From positions 7,361,309 through 7,425,308 of the forward strand of contig OX359282.1 of the NCBI GenBank assembly GCA_947179155.2: a stretch of DNA of 64,000 nucleotides, given 5' to 3'. The translations under genes and the position numbers were made by a program. Below, one piece after another: positions 45,341 through 57,326 of this stretch; within the stretch, counting starts at the first letter, position 1, and the number at the start of each line of letters is the position of its first letter. Under the pieces are notes generated by a model. It saw nothing but the letters and a program-made list of their open reading frames with translations, was not told the origin of the DNA and did not search any database. The stretch is from Hedera helix (taxonomy: Eukaryota > Streptophyta > Magnoliopsida > Apiales > Araliaceae).

Positions 45341-47377
45341 TTATTTCTCTAATGACTTCTTATATGTCTGATCTCGTTGATGCAGTTTGATAGACATGTC
45401 TGTAAATGATGCTTGCATTTCCTTGTAGAATTCTTCTCCTCCAGAGATACCCTTTGCTGTAGAAGTAGTCTTGTAGATGTTTTCAAGAGTAGTGACTATA
45501 TCAAAGAAATCATTGTTCGATGAAAAAGGAACATCATAGGGTATTTCAGTTGGGATGTTTGGCAGAGACTGATTTGCTGCAGTCGTAGAGTCAAGATGCT
45601 CTATGACCATTGATTCTGCGGGCCTGGTTTTCTTCTGACCTTTATCTTGATTCTCCAGCAGATAATATGGAATAAATATACTTTCTGCACGTCGGTAGAC
45701 TTTGAAGTGTTGGAAATTTCTTATCAGCAGAATTGGAAAGGATTGAACTCTTGGGAAGTTCTGAGAAATCATCTTTAGATTTGGAAAGTATGAGTAACAC
45801 TAGTTAATGAAGCTTGTATCTCTAAGATGAATAGCTTTTAACCAGGGCATCCATAGGTAGAACCTTATTAACTCCTAACCCTTATGGTCATATAGAACTG
45901 TAGTTCAATCTAGTTCTATATATTAAAAATTGCTAAGTAGTTCTTCCATGGTTATTGAAGCTACTTTGATTTGTTCATTTCCATGATCTATCCATTTCTT
46001 TGACAACACAACACCTGGTTTTTCAGTTGCTTCCAGTATAATCCTCCTTCAAATACTTGATGATGAGGTTGCTGGAACAAGATGGTAATTGCTTTCTAAC
46101 TCAGTATTTTCAAAGCTAGAGCCCTTTTGTGCTTCATCCTCATCTACTGCTTCCATTCCTTTCCCATGGTTAGTCTCTTTTGCCTTAGGACTTGGTTCCT
46201 TCATGGTTCCTTCCTTTGAAACTTTAACTGGCTCAACGGTTGTTTCTTCTAACTGTTCTTCATTTCTCATTGTTGCAAGAACATCATCTTATGTTGAGTC
46301 ATCAAAAGTCTCTTCAGTAGACATCTCCTCACTTCCTGATTTAGACTCACTTGGAGTCACATCTTTTTCAACAGACACATCTTTACTTTCATCATTAAGA
46401 TCAATGATCTTAGGTGAAGCACTTCCTTCTTTTTTATTTCCTAGGAATTTCACCATTTGTTTAAGATGGGCACTCTGTCTTTTTGCTGGTTTGATCATCT
46501 CAACTTTCAATTTCTTGTTGGCTGATTTTGAAGGAACGAATCCAGAGGGTAGTGACTCATCAGATTGTAATGAATCATCTTCCCTTGAATATGTTTTCCT
46601 TTTTCCTTTGATTTCTTTGAAAACCTTCTTGCTGCTGCTGCTAGACATCCTTGATCTCTTATTCTCCATGGTATTCTTTTTCTAGTTGTCAAACATTTTG
46701 GGAGACATAATCTTGTGGACATTTAAGGCTTCTCCCTCATCGACCCCAATCTTATTTTGTAGTTTCCTCTTCAGGATGATGCTTTAGAATCTTCCATAGA
46801 ATACCTTTGAGATTGACTTCCCTGGAACCTTTATTTTCCCAACCTCCCTGATTAACCAGTCATATAGTATAGCACCAATGTTTATTTTCTTTTTCATGAC
46901 AATGGAAGTCATAAGTCTTAGTTGGGGATCACTTACAGTGTCATGAGCGGTATCTTTGCATAAGATATATTTACCTACTATCTCTGCCAGGAACTCAAAC
47001 TCTTCTGGAAATTCCTTTTTCTTCATTCCCTTGAGATGAGGATTCTTTACATACCTTATCAACCTCATACTTTCAACTGTATCTATTTCCTCGAGAGATG
47101 ATGAATATTTAATGGTGATTCCCAAACATTTATTGATTTCATTATCATCTATCCTGAGTTTCTCTCCTCTAACTTTTGTAATCAACTCATCATTGTTTAC
47201 TACTACGTTCTGATAGAACTCTTTCACTAGATTTGAGTAGACTTTGGTGTTTGCATCCAAACATTCTGAGAACCCGGCTTCCCGTACGTTTGTAAGAATA
47301 TCCTTAAATTTCTTTTCTGAGGACTCAAACTTGTCGAAGCCTAGTTGGATGGCTGAAACAACTTGACAGTTTTCCAT
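45341..47377 (-). pseudogene. Single-frame ORF of the LARD-like element (putative plant transposon protein family)
   Basis: One reading frame runs from the Met at 47377 to 45341 (about 678 codons), interrupted only by roughly eight or nine in-frame stops (the first near 46784) and by no frameshift that I could find. The N-terminal 197 residues contain YSNLVKEFYQNVVVNNDEL and VRGEKLRIDDNEINKCLGI, then ILYDWLIREV. This is the same architecture as the Athila envelope-position ORF (REFYANA ... VRGKQI). The middle is Ser/Lys/Glu-rich and basic (SSSSKKVFKEIKGKRK); the C-terminus is helical. Function unknown. It is the only ORF of the element, so it may be all that the element encodes. Confidence 0.6.
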
Positions 47378-50040
47378 ATCAATGGTTTGTAAGACAGTTT
47401 TTGGTCAAACGAAGGTTTTTGGGTTTGTTTTGTGTTTAAGGTTTGAAGAGTTTTGAGTTACAACAATGGTTTTGATACAAGATGGGTTTTATGGGATTTG
47501 CACTATTTTGGGAAATGGGTACTTGTAACTGATGGGAAAGGACAATCGTCAGTTTGAATTTTGACTTATATTAGTTCCCTCTTAATTTTTCAGAGGACAC
47601 GTGTGGGAAACTCATTTGCAGAACATGGTCTTAACTTTTGCATCTTTCATAACTGACGCACATCAGTTTTCCTGATCCACTTGTGTTTGGAGAGCGTGAA
47701 CAACACTTCCTCCGCTTGACAGTTAACTTGTTCAGTTCGTAGAGTGACCTGTTTTTCACTCTTCGATCATCCTTTTTGAGAGATGACTTTGGTCACCGTG
47801 TGATGTCTGATGACACAATTCTCTTGAGATTTTTTTTTCATTTATCTTCTCCTGTTAAAACAGTAGGTGCCACATAACTTGATGGAGGTAGACTTTGGTT
47901 GGAGTAAATTCCTTTTCTTTTAACATCTTGAGCTCAGAAGGAATACAAGTGATGCATAACATTCAGTCTTTTATCAGAATTAAAGAAGCTCAAAAAGGGC
48001 ATGTTTCTTAGTTTGAAACTTAGGGTTTGGTTTGTCTCTGAGGTGCTTTATCTGAGGAAGAATTGTTTTGGTATGGAATAGGGAATGACATGAACTGTGG
48101 GCTGAAAATTTTATGGGAATGATGTTTTTATGGAGTGCAATCGTAGAGTCAGTATGCTCTACGATCTAGAAGTTGATCATAGTGACTCTATGATTCGGAG
48201 CGATATGGCTGACTTGGTTATCAATCGTAGAGTTTTAGAGACTCTATGATTTGGAAAGGAAGATTTAATGGGTTCTGATAACTTCTTCACTATTTGCTAG
48301 ACTAAGCTGATAGTTGCTCCTCCATAGTCAATGCTTTCATCTCTGAGGTAGATGGTCTTCTAGTGAACATTCACCTTTGGTTTGTAGAGTACTTTCCTTA
48401 GCACTAGCTACTCTACGATTCCTTGACTGATGTTGCGATCGTAGAGTTGACTTGTACTTGATGTGAATCCCGTTCTTGTATTCCTCTTTGATTTAGCTGT
48501 CAGCATTGATAAATACATGTCTTCTGGAAGAAAGTCATCCCTTTTCAATTTTGACAGAAAATTGTTGATGGAGATTGCGGATTTGAAGTTTCCCTTTAAA
48601 TGATCTTTAGTGAGGATAGATCAACCATGATAACTGCAGGTTAAATAAGTTTCTAACATGGTACCCACAATTATTTGGGTCCGTAAGGTTAGTACCTTAA
48701 AACAAGTCTTTCATCCTATTGATTTGCAATGAGAATGGTAGTTATGACAGTTAGTTTATGCTCTATGAGAGTGTGTGTGAGAGAGGATAAAATTAAATTA
48801 GACTATTGAGGATTCTTAAACCTTTTTCTTAGAAGGAACACTTTCATTACTTACTAAGTTTTTAAAATTTAGTGGAGTGGTTATCAGTTCTAAGTATTGT
48901 GCTTCGATGGCTCGTAGAGTTGATCAGTCACTATGATCCTTCAGAGTACAACAGTAGATATGACTACACTTTACAATTCATCAAAAACTCAGATCATTAA
49001 TGAATGAGTCGATAACAAGATTAGAAAATTAAGGTAGGATGAATACCAAACATAGCTACCTTTTTGAATTTCATAACCAACAAAATTAATGAAAGGAAGT
49101 GAATTTTGCTAAACATAATTCTTTTTTATTAAAAACTATTTGGCTAGCCCACACAAAAGTACAAGTAATTTATTTAGTAAAGATTATTACTTGGTTTAAC
49201 AAATGTATTTTAGATATCTTTAAGAGCTCATTTTTCTAAAATGAATGTGAATAGAGAGAAAACTGGTTTTAAGTTCTTCAAAGCATTTCTTCTCCTTCTT
49301 CATTTGAGAATGATTCCTGTAAGGGACTTTGAGATATATGAAAATGCAATATATGCTATTAAATAATAATAACAGCAATTAGAAGAGATGGAATTAACTA
49401 CCTCGCTGATGTCAATCACTTGACAGTCAGTGGTTCTGATTTTGATGATGTATCTTGTTGTTTCTTAGTGGTTTGCAATCCTTCCAGTTACCACTAATAT
49501 CACCATTATTTTCTTTATAACGCTACATTGACTGATGTATCAAACAAAATCTTTGTGATGTGGACAGAGTATATTTTGACACCCCTTATTCCTGGATAAG
49601 CTTGAATGAACCTCATAGTTCAGATTGTTGAGTAGACTTATGCCACACATAGTTGAGAAGTCTATGAATTCAGTCGTTGTGGAGTATGATGATGTAGTGA
49701 ATATCCTAGATCATCATTCGTAGACATTCTCAAATACTTTTGATACAGATTCCTTTTGAATGGAAAATTTCGTATCTCTTGCTGCATCTTTTTTTTTTTT
49801 TTTTGATCTACTGATTGGCCTTTGCTCATTATGCCTAATGAAGATATATCTTTTTAAGCACATGGTCCAGTATGGATAGCCTCAGGTAGCTTGTTCATTG
49901 GATTTTCTGCACATACAATTTTCAACTTGTGAGCTCATATTAATTTTGTCTTTATACCCAATACTGAGATTTAGAGATAATCTAAATTTGTGTCATGGAT
50001 CCACTCAAAGCATAAGCCTTTTCAACTTCATGAGAACCTG
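47378..50040 (-). other. Leader of the LARD-like element
   Basis: No coding sequence supported between PBS and ORF. It carries several TCGTAGAGT/ACTCTACGA words, including a perfect 9-bp hairpin ATCGTAGAG-N8-CTCTACGAT at about 48129-48154, and pairs near 48228-48250 and 48388-48440. A T run is at about 49790-49803. Confidence 0.6.
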
Positions 50041-50053
50041 TTATGATACCAAT
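50041..50053 (-). other. Primer-binding site of the LARD-like element
   Basis: The minus strand reads ATTGGTATCATAA directly after the LTR end CTAACA, an initiator tRNA-Met type site with two changes from TGGTATCAGAGC. Confidence 0.75.
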
Positions 50054-52745
50054 TGTTAGTTCCTGTAGACACAATAATGATCAAGAAGGGGAGGTTGAAT
50101 AGATCATTTAAAAACTTTTTCCTTTTATTAAGAAAGTATACTAGTTATGATTAATAGAATTAATTAAAGCACAGCAGAATATACTTTCATAACCCCTTCA
50201 AAGAGTTATGCATAATCTCAGTTGAGTGATTTAAACTAGGGTATGGATAGAAACAGATATAGCAGTTATAGTAGGTTATGTAAAAGACGTAAAGTAAATG
50301 ACATAAGAGGTTTAAGTGGTTCGGAGACTGAACAACTCCTACTCCACTTTTCTACTTTAACAAGTAGGAAATCCACTAATTTAGTCACTAAGACAAGGAC
50401 AGTTCGCCCTCGACAAGTCCAACAGACTTGGGTTATTTTTAGCCACTTAGGCAAGGATCCTTTGACCCTCCTCAAGTCCAGCAAACATGAGTTATTTTTA
50501 GCCACTTAGGCAAGGATCCTTTGACCCTCCTTAAGTTCAACAGACATGAGTTGATTTTAGCCACTTAGGCAAGAATTCTTTGACCCCTCCTCAAGTCCAG
50601 CACACATAAGTTGTTTGTTTGTTGGGTTGTGCCGCTAAGATGAACTTTTATCTCCTTCATCTTCAGATACTTAGCAGCTGCTTGTGATCAATTTATGGAT
50701 GCTGCTGATGTTTATCGTTGATGCTCTTCTCCTTCTATTATTCAGCAACTGTTCTTGATCACCCTTTATGTACTGCCGAGTCCTTTAGTTAATCTTTGTG
50801 CTCAGCAATCCCTTCGAACACTTGACTGTCCTGAATGCAGACTCTCAGTATGTTCTTTTCTTATTTCAGCTCAGAGTGTTCTTGGTAGGTCAAGGAGTTT
50901 TTCTTCTAGATTTGGCTTCAGCTCTTTTATCACTCTTGATCTTTGCTTCTTTGGTCATTCGACTCTTGGCTTATATGCCAGCATTTCGGCATATCTTCTT
51001 GTGTTTTTGGTGGAGCTTTTTAACCGTTAGGTTGTATGTTCTTCTTGCTTTTTCTCCACACCTTCTTTCTTTTCAGATTTGCTCTTTTGTAGGTTTTGAA
51101 TAATCTTCCCGTTGCAAATCTTTCCGTTGGAACCTGTTATGTTGCAGACTTCTTTATGAATATTTTATTCATTTAAATCAGAGTATTTAATGCTCTACTG
51201 ACTCTGACTTGAGTTGCCTTCTTTTTCTCTAGGAAGGGACATGTCAGTCTTAGGTTCTTACCAACCTATATAGAGGAGAGAGGTCTTTCAAAGAATATGA
51301 CTGTTTGGACACAGTCTCCTATTTTCTTGAGCCTAATGCGTGATACTTGAAGTCGTTGCCCTGACACTCAGCACACATAAGTCAGTAAACTGACATTTCT
51401 AACTTCTACTTTAGCAGAGGCTTTTAGATGGGTTGATGTAGATGTTTCTGAAATAATCAGCCGCTCATCTTGGGATTACTAACTTAAGTGCTTTGATGTA
51501 TTCAATCCTTGTTGGCATTTAAGTACTCTGCGATCGAATCAGTTGTAGCCTTTTACTTCTGATCGTAGAGTCATCTGTTGGCTCTACTATATAGCTCTAG
51601 GATCTTGCTTAACGTAGACTACTCTAGAGATCGTATAGTGGTTTGACTGTACTAACTCTATGATCTTATTTAAGCCTTGTTATCCTAAAGATATGTTTCT
51701 CATGCTCTGTGATCTTCATTGAGCTTTACGCTTTTAGACCATAGGTTTATGATCTGGTTAAGCTTTTGCATGCGCTTTCTTATTGTAGATGACTGCTCTA
51801 TGAACTTCAGGTGCTAGCTCTGCTTGGCTTATATGTCATAGAGGACTTCTCTATGATCTTCAGGTGCTAGCTCTTCTATCGTAGAGGATTGCTCTACGAA
51901 ATTATGTTGCTTTCTCTGCTACATATTTAAAGGTCGTTTATGTCCTCTAGCATTTGAACATCTTTGGCTTAACTCTACGATTGTTTGAATGTTGTATTTC
52001 TTCGCTTGCTTTGCCACTCTACGACTTTGCTTATGATGTAGGTCGTAGAGTAATCGTAGAGTGACGGTTTGAACTACTCTGCGATCTCTATTAGGATTGG
52101 ATGCTTTTGATGTATTCAAAGATTTTCGTTCATTTTGTTTGACAGCTCTTATGACAGTCTTCTTGATAATCTTCATGAGGATTGTTATCTTGATTCTGAA
52201 TGCTCATGTAAAGGTTGCTCTTTGAGTCTGCTTGGTTCGTAGACTGTCTGATGAAAATCGTATAATGACCAACTATACTAACTCTACAAACCCAATAGTT
52301 AGCTTTATATTGCCGAGATAACTCTACGAATTGTCGAGAGGACTTTTTGATCTGTCGAGCCTTATTCTGCGTATGCCTGCTAGATTCTACGTACTTCGCG
52401 GAAGACTCTACGATCTTCCTCTGAGTGCTTACATGAGACATCTTCCAGAATGGCTCTTCACTTCCTCAATCAGTCTTGCTGATGAAGTTGGTGCTTGGGT
52501 CTTTAGCTTGCTTGCAAACCATTCAGGGAATTTATTCTGATAATCTTCAGATAGATTGCTTTATGATTCTTCCTTTAGAAATGTAAGCGTATGAATGATT
52601 ATGTTGATGACTTTCATCAGACACTACGATCCTGAGTGTAGTCTACGATTCTTGCTTTGACTTTCTTGCCAGTTTTCTTGTTCTTTGATGTTGTTCTTTT
52701 TGATCGTTTAGGCCTATCTATTTACAGCTTAAGATCAACCTAACA
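50054..52745 (-). mobile_element. Copia-like LTR (2692 bp), shared by two interiors
   Basis: On the minus strand it begins TGTTAGGTTGATCTTA at 52745 and ends GAACTAACA at 50054, giving TGTTAG/CTAACA terminal inverted repeats. A PBS lies below it and a copia 3' interior end above it, so it is at once the 5' LTR of the LARD-like element and the 3' LTR of the copia interior at 52746-57102. The 59-bp tandem repeat has starts at 50415, 50474, 50533 and 50593, one unit more than in the LTR at 37798. Confidence 0.82.
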
Positions 52746-52966
52746 AGTTTGATCTTTCTATTTATACTCCTTGTACATTGTAAAATTTTGAAGGACTTTA
52801 CAAAGCTACTCATTTATATTGGATCAACCTAACAATTTTGATCTTTTCCAATCTAAGTCCTTTAAACATAATGTCTAACATCTATTAAGGACTTTACAGC
52901 TTTCATCAATGCAGACATATTTGCATATTGATTCATTTAGCTTTCAATTAAGCACATCATCAAATC

Positions 52967-54208
52967 TTATAAAAGAGGAATAACATTCACATGCATATTC
53001 CAAACAATATGGACCATCTTTATATTACCTTTGTTGACATGATCACGCAGAAAATGAAGTCTTACGTCGATATATTTTGATCTTAAATGAAGAACAGGAT
53101 TTTTACTCAAATTAATAGTACTTGTGTTGTCGCATAATATAAACACACATTCAAACTTAATATTATAGTTAGACAATGTTTGCTTCATCCAAATGATTTG
53201 CGGACAACATCTAGCTACAACAATGCATTCCGCTTTTGTGGTGGATATAGAAACTGAATTTTGTTTCTTGGAGAACCAAGATACTAAACATCTACCAAGA
53301 AACTGACAAGTACCACTGGTACTCTTTCTATCAACTTCGTGACCTGCATAATCAAAATTAGAGAAGCAAACCATGTTGAATTGCTGACACTTTGGGTACC
53401 ATAAGTCAATGTCAGAGGTTCCTTTATGGTATCTAAAGATCATCTTTACAACAATCAGATGTGATTCCTTAGGAGCATATTGGAACCTTGCACACTTGCA
53501 AACACTAAACATAATGCTAGGCCTACTAGCAGTGATATATAATAGACTACCAATCATACTTCGATATTTCTTTGTATCAACTGACTTACCATGATCATCA
53601 GAGGTTAATTTTTTAGATGTAGATATAGGAATGCCTATTGGTTTAACATTATTAAGTCCAAATTTCTTAAGCTTTTCTTTACAATATCTAGATTGTGATA
53701 AATGAATGCCATTTTTTATTTGTTTTATTTGTAATCCTAAAAAGAATTTTAATTCTCCCATCGTAAGCATTTCAAACTCTTTACTCATACTGTCAGAAAA
53801 TTCATTACACATAATCATATTAGTAAAGCAGAATATGATATTATCAACATATATTTGAACAAGCAAAATATTATTATCATAAGACTTAGTAAATAGTGTG
53901 GTGTCAACAACACCCATTTTGAAATCTTTTTTAATTAAAAATTTACTAAGACGTTCATACTATGCTCCAGGAACATGTTTCAATCCGTACAATACTTTAT
54001 GCAATTTATAGACATGATCTGGATATTCATAATCTTCAAAGCCAGGAGGTCTTTTAACATAAGCTTTCTCTTCAATGACACCATTTAAGCATGCAGACTT
54101 AACAACTATTTGAAACACTTTAAAATTTTTATGACATGAATATAGAAGAAACCTTCTTATAGACTCAATTCTAGCAACATGTGCATATGTTTCATCAAAA
54201 TTGATGCT
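52967..54208 (-). pseudogene. Copia RT (part) and RNase H
   Basis: The RT palm block normally QMDVKSAFLNG is changed so that the aspartate is lost (reads VVKSACLNG, near 54090). The second catalytic block reads YVDN instead of YVDD (near 53840). RNase H is also damaged: SNFDYAG for SDADYAG and TTKAECI for TxEAEYI. Other blocks are intact: MGELKFFLGLQI, SMIGSLLYITASRP, RKSTSGTCQFLG, VSWFSKKQNSVS. Frames change near 53918 and 54209. Enzymatically dead by sequence. Confidence 0.85.
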
Positions 54209-55042
54209 TTATAATTGAATGTAACCTTGTGCAACTAATCTAACTTTATTTCTTATTAAATTACCATGTTTATCTAATTTGTTTTCAAAAACCCGTTTTA
54301 TACCAATAATAGAAGTATCTAATTGTTTAGGAATCAATTCTCGTACTTGGTTTTGGGTAAACTGGTCAAGCTCTTCTTGCATAGTTGTTATCCAATCTTC
54401 ATCTGATAATGCTTCATTAGCATTCTTAGGTTCAATTTGAGATAGAAAAGTAACATTATCAACAAGGTTATGAATTTGAGATCTTATTTGTACTCCTTGT
54501 TTGGGATCACCAATAATGTTTTGAATTGGATGACTCTTAATAACTGAAAGCTCTTTTAGTAAATCAATAAGTTGAGACTCAATTGTTTCAAGAGGATTTG
54601 ACACAATAATATTGTCACCACGTTTAGAGTTGTCAAGTTGCTTATTGATTATTTCTATAGCTTGGTCCTCATCAACTAGTTCTTTGTATTTTGGAAAAGG
54701 CTTAGACTCATCAAAGTTTACGTTCATTAATTCTTCAACCACCAGCGTTCTTTTATTGAAAATTCTATAGGCTTTGCTTTTCAATGAGTAACCTAGAAAT
54801 ATGCCTTCATCAGATTTAGGATCAAATTTAGTAAGATGTTCTTTTATGCTTAAAATAAAACATTTACTGCCGAAGACACGAAAATAATCAATTCTAGGTG
54901 TTCTACCATAATACAATTCATATGATATTTTAAGCAAGATAGGTTTAAGTAGAACTCTATTTAAAGTATAACACGTAGTTGACACTGCTTTAGCCCAAAA
55001 ATATTTCGGTAAACGATATTCATTAAGCATAGTATTGATCAT
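54209..55042 (-). pseudogene. Copia integrase C-terminus, linker and RT N-terminus
   Basis: Open for 277 codons. Blocks: LPKYFWAKAVSTTCYTLNR, YELYYGRTPRIDYFRVFG, KSDEGIFLGYS (end of integrase), an acidic linker, then the RT start EALSDEDWITTMQEELDQF and RNKVRLVAQGY. It runs in the usual copia order between the integrase core and RT palm. Confidence 0.82.
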
Positions 55043-55043
55043 T

Positions 55044-55791
55044 TCATGTAATATTCAATTTTTTCCTTTCAACTACCCCATTGGATTGAGGAGTGTAAGG
55101 AGCAAAAAAAGTATGAGTTATTCTTCTTTCATCACAAAAATTCATAAAGTCAGAGTTATCAAACTCTCTACCCCAATCTGATCGGATATAGGTTATAGTA
55201 GTTTGTTGTTGGTTTTGAATTCTTTTGAACAATGCAGCAAAGTACTCAAATGCTTCACTTTTAAATTTTAGAAACTCAACCCAGGTAAATCTATAATAAT
55301 CATCAACTATCACAAACACATATAAACGTCCACCCATACTATGTTTAGGAATTGGTCTGACCAGAATCATATGCAATAGTTCAATTGGTCTTGATGTGGA
55401 CACCATAAATTTAGCTTTATGAGATGCATGAATTTGTTTTCCTATTTCACATGCTTCACAAGTATGATCTTTTATAAATCGTAATTTTGGAAGCCCTCTA
55501 ACATGTTATTTGGATGATATATTATTAAGTAGTCTCATGTTAATATGACCAAGTCTTCGATGCCACAACCAATAATCATCATGCACAGACACAAGCCATA
55601 TATCATTTTTGACAGACACAAATATTCAAATTGCATGTATACACGTTATTTTCTCTAGGACAAAAGAGAATTAACTTACCAGATTGATCAAAGATGGAAC
55701 AATGTGTATGACTAAATGTTCCCTTAAGACCATTGTCACATAATTGACTAATGGATAGAAGATTATACCTGAGTTCGATAACTAATTGCAC
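55044..55791 (-). pseudogene. Copia pre-integrase and integrase core
   Basis: The pre-integrase part (LRYNLLSISQLCDNG, then an H/C zinc-binding stretch near 55430-55570) leads into the core. The first catalytic position reads HMILVRP where HMDLFGP is usual, so the aspartate is lost. The second (IRSDWGREF) and third (TPQSNGVVERK) are present. Stops and a frame change near 55043 separate it from the C-terminus. Confidence 0.82.
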
Positions 55792-57102
55792 TTCCGATAT
55801 TGTGATGTGTTCATTTTCAACACTTCCAATATCAATAATTTTACATTTACTAATGTCTCCAAATGTGATCCATCCTTAAAATTTCTTAGAATGGACCTGT
55901 CACCTGTCATGTGTCTCGAACATCCACTATCAAAATACCATTTTTTTCTATTTATTTTGAGTGGGGAGACAAACCTACAATTAAAAATAAAATTCACCCT
56001 TTTGTATCCTGGGCCCTTAAGGTTTGTATGACACTTTCTGTATAAAGTGTTTCTTCTTGCACTGACAAACTTAAGAACATGATAATCATATTTTTTTTCA
56101 AATACAAATGTTCTTTTGTATGCATTATAGAATTTTAATTTTAATTTTTGTGAATATTGAGGAATTGATTTGTTATAATAAACTCTTTGTGGTTGTCTTT
56201 TCATTCTCTTTGAATTATAATGATATTTACTTGAGTTATTCTTGTGGTTCACAATTTTTTTTGGAACCCGTATCATTTTACCCTTGTAATCACTATTTTT
56301 AGCTTTGTAAAATTGAACTGAATGTTCATTCCTATTACAATAGGAACATTTGGTAAATGGAGAAACATGGGTGATAGGTTCTTTGCTTTTCACATGATAA
56401 AGACCCTTTTTAGTAGATTCTTTATTTTTATTTCCATATCCCAATCCTTCGCGATTAAATCCACATCTTTGTTGATTGAGCATAGCATCTAAATTTTCTT
56501 TTCCTTTTGTGAACTTAATCATTATTGCTTTTAATTCATCTCTTTCCTTAGTTAATATTGTTAAATCTTCTTTTAGAGACAGATCAGTTTCTTATTCTTT
56601 TAATTTTAGTACCTCATTTTTTAATTCAACTATTTTTTTCTAAAATTTTTCTTTTCTGTATATAGTTGTTCATTCCTTTTAGTAAAGTATTGTTTATCTT
56701 TTTCAAGACCTTCAATTTTTAATCTCATTACAGTCTTTTCAATGTTATGATGTTTATTTAAATTATCAATCTTTTTTTAAAATTAAGAATTTCAACATGT
56801 AAATTAATATTTCCTTCATTTGATTTTTGTTTTTCGAAAACATTATCTTCATTAGTTAAATTTAAATTGCAGTTTTCTATTTCCAGATTTTTGTTAATAT
56901 CTTCTAATTTTTCATGATTTTCATATAGGTCATTATACCCTTCTTGTAATTCTTCTAGAGTATATTCATTATCCTCTATATTTAATTCAGAGTTTAGTTC
57001 AGAAGATACCTTGGTTCCTGAAAAAGATGTTCCACTATTCATCATGAGGCAAAGATTGACCACTTCTTCTTGTGGTTCGGTTGTGTTGAACATTGCATGT
57101 TT
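55782..57102 (-). pseudogene. Copia gag C-terminus, zinc knuckle and protease
   Basis: The C-terminal gag part (57093-56758) is acidic and coiled-coil-like (LEELQEGYNDLYENHEKLED). Then come a zinc knuckle CSYCNRNEHSVQF that lacks its last cysteine, a basic stretch, and the protease start WYFDSGCSRHMTGD near 55900 with an intact D-S-G. The gag N-terminus is absent because the sequence switches at 57102 to an inverted copia tail. Confidence 0.75.
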
Positions 57103-57299
57103 AATTTGATGATAAGAATTAAGTTGATAAATGCAGTCAATAGCAAAATTGTAAAGTCCTTTGATGGCACATAATGTACAAGGACTTAGTTAGATAAGAT
57201 CAAAGTTGTTAGGATGATCTTTTGAATATGAATGTATTGAGTTGTGAAGTCCTTTCATTGATTATGATGTACAAGGACTTAGTTAGAAAAGATCAAATC
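57103..57299 (+). mobile_element. Plus-strand copia 3' interior tail
   Basis: On the plus strand it matches the minus-strand tail 52930-52746. It contains two hairpin words (AAGTCCTT-N-AAGGACTT) and two GATCAA-N10-TTGATC palindromes, at 57198-57219 and 57291-57312. The second contains the LTR start TGTTAG at 57300. Confidence 0.75.
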
Positions 57300-57326
57300 T
57301 GTTAGGTTGATCTTATGTCAAACTGA

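Larger units (their letters stand above)
37798..52745 (-). mobile_element. Copia-LTR element with a non-copia interior (LARD-like), with nested Athila insertion
   Basis: In element direction: LTR 52745-50054, PBS (50053-50041), a long leader, one ORF frame (47377-45341), then the Athila insertion (45331-40182), then the remainder of the 3' LTR. No gag, protease, integrase or RT of copia type was seen between the LTRs. An interior without pol between long LTRs fits a large retrotransposon derivative (LARD) that would depend on a relative for replication. Part of the 3' interior and 3' LTR is lost at the Athila junction. Confidence 0.7.
52746..57102 (-). mobile_element. Copia (Sirevirus-like) interior, degenerate
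   Basis: In element direction: gag C-terminal part (57102-56523), zinc knuckle and protease (56522-55782), pre-integrase domain (55791-55407), integrase (55406-54730), RT (54430-53600), RNase H (53600-52967), non-coding tail (52966-52746). The gag N-terminus, PBS and 5' LTR are missing at 57102. The long coiled-coil gag C-terminus and the general protein type resemble Sireviruses. Confidence 0.8.

Noticed and set aside
46089..46685. Plus-strand ORF of 198 aa rich in Ser and Leu
   Set aside because: Exact shadow of the minus-strand frame of the LARD-like ORF, whose Ser/Lys/Glu codons read open on the other strand.
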